Below are positions 19,101 through 28,124 of a DNA stretch of 64,000 nt, in pieces. The stretch spans positions 292,449 to 356,448 of the forward strand of contig NZ_AEUD01000003.1 of NCBI RefSeq assembly GCF_000192435.1. The letters run 5' to 3'. Position 1 is the first letter of the stretch. Every line of letters starts with the position of its first letter. The position numbers and the translations under genes were made by a program. The notes under the pieces are model-generated. The model was not told the DNA's origin and did no database searches. It saw only the letters and a program-made list of their open reading frames with translations. The stretch is from Gordonia neofelifaecis NRRL B-59395 (GTDB lineage: Bacteria > Actinomycetota > Actinomycetes > Mycobacteriales > Mycobacteriaceae).

Positions 19101-19271
19101 GGTATCGGGTTACTCCTGGACACCTTTCTCGTCCGCACGATTGTCGTCCCTGCGCTGGCAGCATTGTTCGGCGAGGTGAGCTGGTGGCCAGGGAGGGTGC
19201 ACCGCCCGGCCGGTGAGCCGGATTCCACCGAGGGCGGGCTTCGGGTGCGACACCGGGTGACGGTCGACTGA
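16191..19271 (+). CDS. MmpL-type RND lipid transporter
   Basis: A 1026-residue RND-superfamily membrane transporter with the duplicated layout of MmpL: one helix, a large outer domain, five helices, then repeated. The Asp-Tyr proton-relay motifs are FGAGVDYSVFLISRYHE and VGADYNMLLVSRLREE. The second outer domain contains a long Gln/Ala-rich coiled region (about residues 500-730). GTG 16191 was chosen because GAGAGGAAG precedes it; GTG 16146 or ATG 16167 would add 15 or 8 residues. It would export a lipid or hydrophobic product of the neighbouring oxidative genes. No MmpS partner is present. Confidence 0.88.
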   Translation: MARSSIVHNRPSRRSAGTGEYSAQLEKVAWFTLRRKGFVASVWVVVAVGLAVLFPQLESVIRQQSVDPIPAGVPSFQTLDRMGEAFNEKGAKTTVFVAMENDRGFSDATRARYDELVTALRADTEHVIAVRDLLGDPLTESQALSKDKKAWYLPIGVTGTLGGPDAANAVEAVRDTANEIFSGTDTIVRVTGPPATFTDQLAVGETDLVVITLATVLLIAGILLVVYRSIFTALMPLLVVGMSLAVGRGVLSGLGELGMPVSQFTSMFMTVIIFGAGVDYSVFLISRYHEGIRAGDTPDVAIANANATIGRVVLASATTVAFAFLAMAFAKLSVFNTLGPACAISIAFGFLATVTLLPPVLSFAAKRGAGLPRRDLTRRYWHRVGTGVIRRPVPLLAVSLVALIALGLIATTMTITYDDREGQPPDTGSNEGYALLNRHFPKDTIISEFLLVESNKDMRTGQGLADLEQMASRVAQTPGVTRVIGVTRPTGEKLEQAELSWQNDQIGSGITEQTGDAQSRKGELELLRTGSSQLADGLALLNEQITTNLAPLSGLLEQASSAGEQLSQYRPLVDQLAAAAPALDEFSQQAPELSRVARQAQSAADSVAPALSALDAPWCVQIPQCSALQTQTSDIRALADNQSLGRFADFATQLGGVEGPGTADLAQLQSSLNVLDSALQTINGQDLGSRLSQLQTGVRALADGARQLSGGVSALVDSNVQLLAGLSQVAAQLRAPARDIGNTDSATGFYLPADAFKDQQFSQVARQFISPDGKTARFVVQTAYDPYTADAMTLANSLSKVAEDAMPNTTLQGARASVAGFPAINADIQRLLAYDFKLLGFGTLLIVGLILMLLLRAIVAPIYLLATVVLNYAAALGIGVLVLQHIFGNEIAWPVPLVSFIVLVAVGADYNMLLVSRLREESVANTRLGVLRTVAYTGSVITSAGLIFAASMFGLMLGSIDVMVQIGFIIGIGLLLDTFLVRTIVVPALAALFGEVSWWPGRVHRPAGEPDSTEGGLRVRHRVTVD

Positions 19272-19456
19272 CCGGCGGCGAGCGGCGAGGTTTCCGTCAT
19301 CCCCCACGCTTGGATTTGCATGCACGAACCTGTCGGCGAATCCCTCGATTAACGACTTGCCGCACCGGCGCACCACCGCAGGCGACCAGACTAATCGACG
19401 AAAGATCCACATCCAGGGTGCGATGCCCGGCGGGACCGGTTGCCACCAACGGCACC

Positions 19457-19464
19457 AGGAAACT
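19457..19464 (+). repeat. Target-site duplication, left copy
   Basis: AGGAAACT directly abuts the left inverted repeat of the ISL3 element, and an identical copy follows the right inverted repeat at 20917-20924. Eight base pairs is the usual duplication size for ISL3. Confidence 0.9.
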
Positions 19465-20916
19465 GGCTCTTCCTGATTGACGGTGCGTAGAACGGGTTCT
19501 ACCGGGCACAAGATGTAGGTCGGGTTCGGCGGCGGCGAGCCGGGGATGCGGGCGGGTCCTGTGGTGTGAAGATGAAAGCTCCTACACCTCATCACTCACA
19601 CCGACAGGACCCTCGTTGCAGCGTAGCGCCATTGCCGACACGATTTGCCGCACGATCGAACTCGGGGTGACGATCACCGATGCCGCTCTCGACGGCGAGG
19701 ATCGCACACACCTGTTCTGCGAGGTCTTGGCCCCGAAGAGTAGCTGCCCGAGGTGCGAGCGGGCGGGTCGGTTGCGTGATCATGTCGATCGTGAGGTGGC
19801 AGATCTACCGATCGTGGGCCATCCGACCCGGTTGCATCTGAGGGTGCCGCGCTACGCCTGCGAGAACGGCGCGTGTGGTCAGGGCATCTTTCGCGCCGAC
19901 ATCTCGGCGATCGTCGCGCCGCACGATCGCGTGGATTCTTCGGCGGATGATTCTGGACAAGATGAGCGTCTCTGCGGTCGCCGCGTCGGTCGGGTTGGGC
20001 TGGAACACCGTGAATGCCCTCGCGTTGCAGGCGGCGCGTACGGTGGCTTCGGCGCCTGGCCGACTCGACGGTGTCAGGGTTCTCGGTGTTGATGAGCACA
20101 AGTGGAAACATGTTCGCGGCAATGGTGATTCGAGTTTCGTGACCGTGCTGGTCGACCTCACACCGATTGTGGATGGGACCGGGTCGGCGCGCTTGCTGGA
20201 TATGGTGGCCGGCCGGTCCAAAGCGGCGTTGAAGGACTGGCTCGATGCCCGCGATGACTCCTTTCGGGACCGGATCCGGGTGGTCACCATGGACGGATTC
20301 ACCGGGTATCGCACCGCGACCGCCGAGGCATTGGATAAGGCGCGGGCGGTGATGGACCCGTTCCACGTGGTCCATCTGGCCGCCGAGAAGCTCACAGTGT
20401 GTCGTCAACGCGTGCAACACGATACGTGTGGGCACCGCGGCCGCACGGGTGATCCGCTCTACGGTATCCGCCGACCACTGCTGACCCGGATCGCGTTGCT
20501 GACAGACAAGCAGAAGGCCCGGCTACGTAGCGGGTTGGAGGCTCACGAGGAGCACGTGGCCGTCTCGGTCACCTACGCGATCTACCAAGAGCTGATCAAC
20601 GCCTACGGCCAGGAGAACAAGCGTGACGGCAAGGTCGCGATGTACAAGCTGCTCAAACGGATTCATACCGGCGTTCCGTCCGGGCTGGCAGAGTTGGCCC
20701 AACTCGGCCGATCATTATGGGCGCGGCGTGCCGAGATCTTGGCCTACTTCGACACCGGCGCCTCCAACGGACCCGTCGAAGCGATCAACGGCCGCCTGGA
20801 ACACCTCCGCGGGATCGCGTTGGGCTTCCGCAACCTCAACCACTACATCTTGCGGTCACTCATCCACTCCGGCGGCCTCGCACAACACCTCGACGCACTC
20901 TGAATCAGGAAGAGCC
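19465..20916 (+). mobile_element. ISL3-family insertion sequence
   Basis: A 1452-bp element. Terminal repeats are GGCTCTTCCTGATTGA (19465-19480) and, inverted, TGAATCAGGAAGAGCC (20901-20916), with one mismatch in 16. It is flanked by the identical 8-bp duplication AGGAAACT. It encodes one ISL3 transposase that is frameshifted. The intact duplication indicates a single, comparatively recent insertion. Confidence 0.92.
19616..20903 (+). pseudogene. ISL3-family transposase, frameshifted
   Basis: The N-terminal part (TTG 19616 on) has the zinc-finger region CPRCERAGRLRDHV and ends in frame near GIFRADISAIVAPHDRV. The catalytic part continues in another frame from about 19930 (WILRRMILDKMSVSAVA..GVRVLGVDEHKWKH..MDGFTGYRTAT..NGPVEAINGRLEHLRGIALGFRN) to the stop at 20903. 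The DDE-type residues are the Asp in GVDEH, the Asp in TMDGF and the Glu in VEAINGR. A short deletion near 19925-19945 breaks the frame, so the element is probably immobile unless supplied with transposase. Confidence 0.88.
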
Positions 20917-20924
20917 AGGAAACT
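20901..20924 (+). repeat. ISL3 right inverted repeat and target duplication
   Basis: TGAATCAGGAAGAGCC (20901-20916) is the reverse complement of the left end apart from one base. It is followed by AGGAAACT (20917-20924), the second copy of the target duplication. Confidence 0.9.
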
Positions 20925-21312
20925 ATCAGTGATGATGGCCCGCCGGTCCTCAGCGTGGTTCGCCGATGAGCTCAAGTCGGACGCTGAGACAACCGCAACG
21001 TTCAGGGTGCGCAGGACGGCACCTTGAACGGAACTGCAGCGTACGCGCCTCCAAGAGGTTCCACAGCAAAGTGGCGACACGGTCATCGTCGCCAACACCG
21101 GTGCTACCCAAGAGCATTGGTCAGTTGACCCGCATCGTCCCTCAAGGGACCAGTACGGCTCGAGCCGGTTCGTTTCCGCCCGTAGGTGATCACCTTGTCT
21201 TACGGCGTCATTCGGTCGCGACGTGGCGGAGAATCGACGTCACCGTCAAAGGTGACCGTCCTGCATCGTGTTCTTCATGGGAACTCCTTCTGCGGAGCAG
21301 GCAGTCTCAGTC

Positions 21313-21996
21313 TTATTCAGCTGGGCCATAGTTCTGGATCTGCCAGCCCCCAGCCGTTTTCGACACGACCACCTTCAACAACGTCGGCAGTTCACTCGGT
21401 TGCGGGTTCTGCACGTTCTGCGTCTTCTGGCTCGCGAAGACCATCACCGTGTACTCGCCGTCGGTGTCACCGGTGACGCTGGTGGCCAGCACGCGTCCCG
21501 ACGCCTGCACCTGGGCCTGCTGCATGATCTGCGTCAGCGTCGGTCGAACCTCGTCGTAACGCTTGACGAGCGCCTCACCTGCGTTCTCCTTGACCGCCGC
21601 AAAAAAGGCGTCGGTGTTCTGATAGCTGTAGGTCAGGGACTTGGTCGTGTAATCCGAGGCGGCCTCCGCCGCCGCAGCCCGTTGCGCGGCGTCATTTTCC
21701 AATACCGACTTCGCGTCGTCGGCCTCGAGGTAGAGGTAGGCGAACACGCCGACCAGCACAGCGAGCACCACGATCACGGCCGAAACGACCACGGCAGCAC
21801 GTGATCGCGGCCATACTGACCAGCGACGCCCACTCGGCGAGGGGGAGTCGACGTCGCTGTCGTCAACCCCCGTCGCGGCTACGGAAGCGGTTTTGGCGTT
21901 GTCGTCCACCAGCAGATCGCTATCCGTCGCCGCTGCTGCCGCGGCGTCCTCGACCTCAGTGGGCTCGGTGTGCGGTTCGGTCTCGTCATTTGTCAT
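21313..21996 (-). CDS. Mce-associated membrane protein (Mas-like)
   Basis: A 227-residue protein: acidic, Ala/Asp-rich N-terminus (about 75 residues), one membrane helix (AAVVVSAVIVVLAVLVGVFAYLYL), and an outside domain ending with LPTLLKVVVSKTAGGWQIQNY, the common ending of Mce-associated proteins. These accessory proteins are thought to stabilise the Mce complex. It follows mceF by 49 bp and ends the operon. It has no enzymatic motif. Confidence 0.8.
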   Translation of the reverse strand: MTNDETEPHTEPTEVEDAAAAAATDSDLLVDDNAKTASVAATGVDDSDVDSPSPSGRRWSVWPRSRAAVVVSAVIVVLAVLVGVFAYLYLEADDAKSVLENDAAQRAAAAEAASDYTTKSLTYSYQNTDAFFAAVKENAGEALVKRYDEVRPTLTQIMQQAQVQASGRVLATSVTGDTDGEYTVMVFASQKTQNVQNPQPSELPTLLKVVVSKTAGGWQIQNYGPAE

Positions 21997-22045
21997 CTGG
22001 GGCCTTCTGTGTACTTGTGGTGACAGTCCGCGTGGGACATGGTTG

Positions 22046-23008
22046 TCACCGTGGTGACGGCGACACGGTGAGGGGGACCTCCGCGCGACCTGGTCCCGAC
22101 GCCGGGAAGGTTCGGGCGAGGAGGTCGCCGATCGACCCGAAGTCGACGTAGGTGTCCGCGACCTTCGCGGTCGCCGGTTTCACCGCCCGGGTGATCGTCA
22201 GCAGATCCGGCTGCAGGATCTGGATATAGCCGCTGAGCTTTTCCACAAGCTTCAACACCGGAGGCCACTTGTCGTACGAAGTAGTTGTAAACTCGATGAA
22301 CGCCCGTTGAATGCGCGCCAGTCCGTTTACGGCGTCAGGGGTGCGCACAGCTGCCGTACTGAGGACGTCCCCGGTATTGGACATGAGGCCGAGCAGGAAC
22401 TCGGCGTTGTCCGCGGTCACCCGGACGGACCCATCTTTGCCGACGAAATTGACTAAACGGTGCATCATGTCGCCGATCGTGTCGAGGTCTTCCTGCCGTC
22501 CGGCGACGGCCTCGGCGACGGTCTTGTTGATGGACTCGATCGATGCCGGGTCGAGTCCATCTGCCACTGCAGCCATCTTCGGCAACACCTGGGGCACCGA
22601 TTGCGACACGTGCACCGCGTCCGCGGGCACCACATCTCCGTTGTGGAAGTACCCGCCGGTGGCCGTGCCCGTGGGCACGAAGTTGATGTACTGTTCCCCC
22701 GCGAGCGACAGATTCTGGATAGACATCCCGCTGTCCTGGGGGATCTTGTGGTCCGAATCGATCGTCATCTCGACCTTAAGTGCCGAATCCACGACGTTGA
22801 TGGAGGCCACTTTTCCGACGGGTACTCCCCGCACCATCACCGGCGACGTGTCCAGTAGACCGCCGGAGTTGTCGATGAAGGCGGTTAACGAGTACTCGGA
22901 GCGGGTGGGGTTGACGCGTGCCACGCCGACGACGAGGTAGCCGAGCCCTACGACGAACACGACGGCGAGAGCCACCATCGATATGAGCGTGCTGCTGCTG
23001 CGGTTCAC
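22046..23008 (-). CDS. mceF: MceF-like Mce-family protein
   Basis: A 320-residue protein. An N-terminal membrane anchor (STLISMVALAVVFVVGLGYLVV) precedes the MCE domain (TAFIDNSGGLLDTSPVMVRGVPVGKVASI..LAGEQYINFVP, residues about 40-120), then a helical extension. It forms part of the hexameric shuttle that moves lipid from the outer layers to the YrbE permease. ATG overlaps the mceE stop (ATGA). The sixth mce gene of the set. Confidence 0.9.
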   Translation of the reverse strand: MNRSSSTLISMVALAVVFVVGLGYLVVGVARVNPTRSEYSLTAFIDNSGGLLDTSPVMVRGVPVGKVASINVVDSALKVEMTIDSDHKIPQDSGMSIQNLSLAGEQYINFVPTGTATGGYFHNGDVVPADAVHVSQSVPQVLPKMAAVADGLDPASIESINKTVAEAVAGRQEDLDTIGDMMHRLVNFVGKDGSVRVTADNAEFLLGLMSNTGDVLSTAAVRTPDAVNGLARIQRAFIEFTTTSYDKWPPVLKLVEKLSGYIQILQPDLLTITRAVKPATAKVADTYVDFGSIGDLLARTFPASGPGRAEVPLTVSPSPR

Positions 23009-24042
23009 GGCATCATTCCGATCGATTTCAACACGGTTATGAACGATTCGGCGTCACGCCGCGCCAGGTCCCGACCATCGATGGAGATGTCCGAGAGGTT
23101 AATGTCCGGCGACCCCACGAATGGAATGAGTTTGTCGCGGATGACGCGCGTTGCCTGCTCCGTGACGGACTTCGAGTAGATGTCGGAGTTGGCGATCGAA
23201 GCGATCACCGGGGCGATCGCGGCCACCGACTCCTTGATGCGTGAGTACTCCGGATCCACGATCCTGCCCGCGGCCGTAGCGAAATCACGCAAGTTGGCGA
23301 TGAGTAGCGCGACGTCGATCAAGGAGTAGCCGAGGCCATAGAAGTTGCGTCCGCCCTTGGTCAGCATCCGGTCGATTCCCGACGGGTCGTCCAAGATCAC
23401 TTTCAGAGTCTCATCAGCCGACCTCAACACTACGTCGAGCTGGTCGGTGTTCGAGGAGACCTCCGAGACGGTCTCCAGCGTTGTCCGATACAGGGCGTCG
23501 AATTCCTGCGGATCCTTGGGGAACGTGGTGTTCAATGTCGAGATTGCGGTGTGGATCTTGTCGAGCTCACCGCCGCCGAGGACATTCGCCATCCCGCGCA
23601 TGACGTCCTCGACATTTGCTGCCGGCTCGGTCCGTGCCAGCGGGATCACCGAACCCGACCGCAGCAACGCACCCGTCGACGGCTCGACTGGGGGAAGGAT
23701 GGCAACGTAGATCTCACCAAGGAGAGTGTCTTGACGCAGCTCAGCTCGCGATTCGCCCGGCAGCTGAGTGTTGTTCTTGATGCGAGCTTTGACGACCGCA
23801 TGCCCGTTCTCGTACGTGACATCCTCGACGGCTCCGACGCTGAGCCCCTCTGAGAGGACTTTTGCGAGGGCCGGCAGGTTGAGTGCGCTGGTGAACTCCA
23901 TCTCGATGTCGTAGCCGTTGCCGTCGGAGGTCCCTATGGTCGGCGGATTGTCGGCGTTGATCCCACACGACGTCACGAACACCATCGCTGCCATCAGTAC
24001 GACCATCATGGGTCCGAAGCGTGAGCGGTTGACCGAGATCAT
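23005..24042 (-). CDS. mceE: MceE-like lipoprotein
   Basis: A 345-residue Mce protein with a lipoprotein signal: hydrophobic MMVVLMAAMVFVTS followed by Cys26 (lipobox VTSC), as in the MceE (LprK-like) member of every mce operon. The MCE domain follows (YDIEMEFTSALNLPALAKVLSEGLSVGAVEDV..DTLLGEIYVAILPP). Its start codon overlaps the mceD stop by one base (TGATG). It would be anchored on the outer face of the plasma membrane. Confidence 0.9.
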   Translation of the reverse strand: MISVNRSRFGPMMVVLMAAMVFVTSCGINADNPPTIGTSDGNGYDIEMEFTSALNLPALAKVLSEGLSVGAVEDVTYENGHAVVKARIKNNTQLPGESRAELRQDTLLGEIYVAILPPVEPSTGALLRSGSVIPLARTEPAANVEDVMRGMANVLGGGELDKIHTAISTLNTTFPKDPQEFDALYRTTLETVSEVSSNTDQLDVVLRSADETLKVILDDPSGIDRMLTKGGRNFYGLGYSLIDVALLIANLRDFATAAGRIVDPEYSRIKESVAAIAPVIASIANSDIYSKSVTEQATRVIRDKLIPFVGSPDINLSDISIDGRDLARRDAESFITVLKSIGMMP

Positions 24043-25091
24043 CAGGCCCCTCCCCCCATCATCCCGGCGATCGTCCTTGACGCATCGCCGGGCCCGCAGA
24101 CGCCGTTTGCCGCCGACGCGGCGCAGCCACTGACGAGGCTTCGCAAAGGCAGCGACACTGCGAATGCCCGCACGATCGACTTGGCATCGGGGTGTTTCAC
24201 GATGAGGTCTGCCGTGCGGGCTGCGACCGCTGCCACCATGTCCGGCTGCTCTCCCATGCCGGCGATGAGCGGAACGGCAGCATCACCGATCGCGAATATT
24301 GGGGGCCCGAAATCCGATGCGAACCGCGAGAGGATCGGTACGAACGTCCCCGCGTACTCGACTGCCGCGCCGAACGTCTGACCGAACGCGACGATGACAT
24401 TGATGGCACCCACGAAGTTGTCGAAGAGGGCGGTCAGCTCTTTGTCGTTCTCGGTTGCCACCCCCGTCAGTGTTGCGAGGTTCCCGACGATCCTGCGAAT
24501 CTGTCCATCCCGCTTGGCCGGGTCGTTGATGAGCGTGGCAGAGTCCTTGATGATCCCGGCCACGTCACCCTGTGTCCCTTCCAGATTGCGGGCGACGAGC
24601 TTGAGGGACTGCAGGACGGCGTCGGTGTTCCTGCCGTTGTCCTTGACCAGGTCCTCGGACAAGTTGCTGATCGAATCGAGCGTCTGACTGACGCCCAGCG
24701 GGGTTCTCGTCTTACTCAACGGAATGCACTGATTCGTCTCATATCGGGCTCCACCGGAGTACGGCTTGCTGAACTCGATCTGACGTTCGGTCACGATGGA
24801 CGTCGACACCAGAGTCGCGCCGACGTCGGCAGACAGCGGCACGCTCTTGTCGATCCGCATGTCGATCCTTACACCGGACTGACCTTCATTCTGGTGCACC
24901 CCGACGACGCTGCCCACCTTCTTGCCGAGCATGGCGACTGCGTTGCCTTTGAAGACGCCCGATGCATCGGTGAACTCTGCGCACAGGGCGCGCGTGTCGT
25001 CGGACGCCGTCCGCCCTATCCCGATACCAGCGACCACCACAACCACCACGGCGATCAGGAGCAGCAGTCTTCGGACCCAGGTGGTCAGCAT
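24042..25091 (-). CDS. mceD: MceD-like Mce-family protein
   Basis: A 349-residue protein with an N-terminal anchor (WVRRLLLLIAVVVVVVAGIGIG), the MCE domain (CAEFTDASGVFKGNAVAMLGKKVGSVVGVHQNEG.., residues about 35-110) and a long helical domain. ATG 25091 overlaps the end of mceC by 7 bp. It is one of the six pore-lining subunits of the importer. Confidence 0.9.
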   Translation of the reverse strand: MLTTWVRRLLLLIAVVVVVVAGIGIGRTASDDTRALCAEFTDASGVFKGNAVAMLGKKVGSVVGVHQNEGQSGVRIDMRIDKSVPLSADVGATLVSTSIVTERQIEFSKPYSGGARYETNQCIPLSKTRTPLGVSQTLDSISNLSEDLVKDNGRNTDAVLQSLKLVARNLEGTQGDVAGIIKDSATLINDPAKRDGQIRRIVGNLATLTGVATENDKELTALFDNFVGAINVIVAFGQTFGAAVEYAGTFVPILSRFASDFGPPIFAIGDAAVPLIAGMGEQPDMVAAVAARTADLIVKHPDAKSIVRAFAVSLPLRSLVSGCAASAANGVCGPGDASRTIAGMMGGGA

Positions 25092-26080
25092 TTGTCGTCA
25101 CCACTCGGAATGCACACACGAACCTCTGGTTCTGGGGTGGCCGGCGCACCGACCGGCGCCTGGAGGAGGACGCCGAGGCGCTGAGTGATCTGATCGACCT
25201 GTGTCAGGGCATTGGAGTAGCCCGGCAGCTCTGTCGACACCTTGTCCAGGAGCGTCTTGAACTGTTGCACGGACGGTTCGATCCCATCGCGGTACGCCAC
25301 GAGCGGCCTCGTCAGAAGTTTGAACAGACGCCTGAGATAGTCGAACCCGCCGCGGACGTTCTGGATATCAGGTCCCAGCGTACTGGCCAGGAAGCTGAGT
25401 TGACGGAGAAAGTCGACCAGCACCTGTTTTTGGTCGGCGAAAGCTTTGACGTATTCATCCGATAGAGCGACCGTTTTGTCGAGCTGACCGTACTGTCGCT
25501 CTAGAAGGTCCATCAAACTGCTGGTGTTCCTCAGTGCGTCGGGAATGTTTGTGTTGCCGTCGGAGAACGCATTCTGCAGCAGCGACGCAGTTTGACGGAG
25601 ATCGACGCCGTTCACATCACGGAACACCGGCGTCGTCGTCTCGAGCGTGTTGGAGATGTCGTAGGTACTCGATGTCTGAACAAGGGGGATGGCCCCCGAC
25701 AGCGCGGTCGGTCCTGACCCTGGGTCCAGATCGAGAACTCGCCCGCCGATCGGCGTGATCAGGCGAACCGCTGCGGTAGCATCCGAACGGACTGACACCG
25801 AGTCGTCGAGTCGAAATTTGACTGTGATAACCGTTCCCGTGAGGTCCACCGACGACACCCTCCCTTGTCTTATCCCCGCTATACGCACCTGATCACCCGA
25901 CTCCAGCCCGCCGGTGTTGACCAGATGGGCCGAGTACACCTTTTGACCGGGCGGTGAGATATACACGGCCCCGGCGATCACCAGACCGACCACCACCGTC
26001 ACCACCACCACACCGGCGACGATGAGGTCGCGTCTGCGTTCGGGCTGGTGATGCGATCGATTTCGATTGAACAACCTCAC
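25085..26080 (-). CDS. mceC: MceC-like Mce-family protein
   Basis: A 331-residue protein. A basic N-terminus, membrane segment (LIVAGVVVVTVVVGLVIAGAVY) and MCE domain (AHLVNTGGLESGDQVRIAGIRQGRVSSVDL..LITPIGGRVLDLDP) precede a helical region. I chose GTG 26080, which overlaps the mceB stop as GTGA; GTG 26086 would add two residues, and the frame is open upstream inside mceB without similarity. Third mce gene of the operon. Confidence 0.88.
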   Translation of the reverse strand: MRLFNRNRSHHQPERRRDLIVAGVVVVTVVVGLVIAGAVYISPPGQKVYSAHLVNTGGLESGDQVRIAGIRQGRVSSVDLTGTVITVKFRLDDSVSVRSDATAAVRLITPIGGRVLDLDPGSGPTALSGAIPLVQTSSTYDISNTLETTTPVFRDVNGVDLRQTASLLQNAFSDGNTNIPDALRNTSSLMDLLERQYGQLDKTVALSDEYVKAFADQKQVLVDFLRQLSFLASTLGPDIQNVRGGFDYLRRLFKLLTRPLVAYRDGIEPSVQQFKTLLDKVSTELPGYSNALTQVDQITQRLGVLLQAPVGAPATPEPEVRVCIPSGDDKC

Positions 26081-27081
26081 TGACACACCACCAATCGTTG
26101 CCCCATAAGCGCAATCTTCGCTGTATCCGGCAGGGGCAGAAGACCTTTCGAACATTGCGCCTCGCTCGGCGTGGAGTTCGTCGCAGCGGTCAGCGAGTCC
26201 ATAAGGGGCTTGAGCAGCACCGCACCGTTGAGTAGACCCTCTAACTCCCCGGGTTCTCGCGCCAGACGCTGATAGATCGCCGCGAAACTCTGGTCGTACG
26301 TTGACTCAAGTTGCTCGCCGGTGATGACCGTCTTCGACATGGACCGGTTGACCTCGCGTAGCGACTCTCGCAGCCGGTCACTCACGCGGCTGAAGGCGTC
26401 GACGATCGATCCCAGCTTGTCGACGAGTTCGACCATCTCCGCCGAGCGGCCTTCGAGCTGGTCGGAGACCTGGCCAAGACTCGTCACAATATTCGTGATG
26501 ATCTCAGACCGCTGGTTCCCGTAGGCGGTGATGTTGGCGACCTGCTTCAGAACAGGCGATATACCCCTTCCATCACCTTGAGCAACGCGCAATAAATTGG
26601 ACTGCAGTTCATTGATCTCGTCGGCATTAAGCGTGTCGAACACCGGCTTGAATCCGTTGAACAAGGTGGACACATCAAATGAGGGAACAGTCTTGTCGAG
26701 CGCCACCTGTGTGAGTGCCCCCTGTGTCTTCCCCTGTTCCGCACCGATCAATTCGACATATCGCTGTCCCAGAAGATTCTGATAACGCACGGCGGCGGTG
26801 GTGTTCGATGTGATCGTGACGTCGTCGTTCAGTTGGAAATGAACGACCGCCGTGGCCCCTTTCAGGTCGATCGCCGTCACATAACCGACCTTGACTCCAG
26901 CCAGCCGCACACCGTCGCGAGGCTTGAGCCCGGATGCATCGGAGAAGACCGCAGATCGTTCAGAACTCGGTCCATCCGAGCTGGGTTCGAGGATGGCGAT
27001 GATCACGTAGGTGAGAACGCCGATGACTGCGGCGAACGCGACGATCTTGATGATGGTGGGAGTTAACGACTTGAGCTTCAT
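26077..27081 (-). CDS. mceB: MceB-like Mce-family protein
   Basis: A 334-residue protein with a membrane anchor (TIIKIVAFAAVIGVLTYVIIAIL) and MCE domain (AVFSDASGLKPRDGVRLAGVKVGYVTAIDL..YQNLLGQRYVELIGAEQG, residues about 43-120). The C-terminus has the paired Cys usual for MceB (EAQCSKGLLPLP..LVVCQ). Its ATG follows the mceA stop codon directly, so the two are translationally coupled. Confidence 0.9.
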   Translation of the reverse strand: MKLKSLTPTIIKIVAFAAVIGVLTYVIIAILEPSSDGPSSERSAVFSDASGLKPRDGVRLAGVKVGYVTAIDLKGATAVVHFQLNDDVTITSNTTAAVRYQNLLGQRYVELIGAEQGKTQGALTQVALDKTVPSFDVSTLFNGFKPVFDTLNADEINELQSNLLRVAQGDGRGISPVLKQVANITAYGNQRSEIITNIVTSLGQVSDQLEGRSAEMVELVDKLGSIVDAFSRVSDRLRESLREVNRSMSKTVITGEQLESTYDQSFAAIYQRLAREPGELEGLLNGAVLLKPLMDSLTAATNSTPSEAQCSKGLLPLPDTAKIALMGQRLVVCQ

Positions 27082-28116
27082 CTACCTCGGTCCTCCTACT
27101 GCAAGCGCGCTCTGCAGCGCAGGTGACGTCTGCACTACCAGGGCGACCTGAAGTTGCACTCGCTCGCCGACCTGCGGCGTGGCCTTGTCGATGCTGTCCA
27201 GGATCTGCGGGATGGTGTAAACGGTCCGCGCGAGCCCCGATGCCGATCTGGCGACCGGCCTCGCCAAATCGAGGCCGACGTCCAGTAGTGAACTCAACGC
27301 CGGGTAGTTTTTGCTCAACAGTCCTCCGAGTCCGCCGAACAGGACCTCGCCGGTGTCGTTGAGGTTGCCCTTGGTCTGTTTGATGGCCTCGTCGGTGGCG
27401 AAGAAGTCCGCGATGTCGACGTTCATGAGGATGCCCGGAATGAACGGCTTCATGAAGTCGGCAACACCCTCGGACACGTCTGCCGCGATCGCCAAATCCT
27501 GGCCCACTGGCCGCTGTTGAACGTCCCGAGTGAGCTGCGCGATCTGGAACATGAGTTTGCCGGCGTCGGCAAACGTTTGGGAATCGTCGACCACAAACTT
27601 CACCACAGAATTGAACGCTGGCTGATCGAGAGCATTGACCAGCTTGGAAAGTTTTCGAATCAGGGTCGATACCGAAGTTTGTTCGGACTGCTGCTTGCTC
27701 ACATAGACACTGCCACCATCACGGATGAGCGCTCCCCGCCCAGGGTCGACAACCTCGAGTGCCGTCGGCCCCAGCGCGCTGGCGGACGTGTAATTCACCG
27801 CCAAGCCCTGACTCAACCGGATGTCGTCGTTCGCTCCGGTGAGCTCGATTTTCACATTTGTGCTTTGGTCGCGCACCGACACCGAGGACACCTTGCCCAC
27901 CGTGAAGCCCCGATACTTCACCTCCGATCCGCCCTTCAACCCGTCACCAATCGCGTCGGTGGTGATCGTCACTGTCTTGTTATCTTCAAATTTTCCGGTT
28001 GCGTTTGACACCAGAAAATAGGCCGCAACCACCACTACGACGAGGACCCCAATCCCACGCAGTGTCAAATTTGTTATTGAGGGCGCGCGCCCTGACGGAT
28101 CTTTATAAACAGCCAC
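27082..28116 (-). CDS. mceA: MceA-like Mce-family protein
   Basis: A 344-residue protein starting at GTG 28116, 8 bp after the yrbEB stop and just behind AGGGG. The open frame runs far upstream, antisense to nothing recognisable but overlapping yrbEB, so the long form is not real. A membrane helix (LRGIGVLVVVVVAAYFLVSN) precedes the MCE domain (VTITTDAIGDGLKGGSEVKYRGFTVGKVSSV..SASALGPTALEVVDPG). First of the six substrate-binding subunits. Confidence 0.9.
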   Translation of the reverse strand: MAVYKDPSGRAPSITNLTLRGIGVLVVVVVAAYFLVSNATGKFEDNKTVTITTDAIGDGLKGGSEVKYRGFTVGKVSSVSVRDQSTNVKIELTGANDDIRLSQGLAVNYTSASALGPTALEVVDPGRGALIRDGGSVYVSKQQSEQTSVSTLIRKLSKLVNALDQPAFNSVVKFVVDDSQTFADAGKLMFQIAQLTRDVQQRPVGQDLAIAADVSEGVADFMKPFIPGILMNVDIADFFATDEAIKQTKGNLNDTGEVLFGGLGGLLSKNYPALSSLLDVGLDLARPVARSASGLARTVYTIPQILDSIDKATPQVGERVQLQVALVVQTSPALQSALAVGGPR

Positions 28117-28124
28117 TTCAACCC

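Larger units (their letters stand above)
19300..21115 (-). pseudogene. Acyl-CoA synthetase (FadD-like) remnant split by ISL3 element
   Basis: Reading right to left on the minus strand: GDDDRVATLLWN (near 21080), then GAVLRTLNVAV..NHAEDRRAIITDS (near 20950), typical of the N-terminal part of medium/long-chain acyl-CoA synthetases. Then, after the IS, FLVPLVATGP..LDVDLSSISLVACGGAPV (19464-19350). When the IS and one copy of its target duplication are removed, the frame runs straight through (ITDSFLVPLV). However, the protein jumps from the NHAED region to the ACGGA region, so an internal deletion came before the IS. Further frame breaks lie at the right end. Non-functional. Confidence 0.75.
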
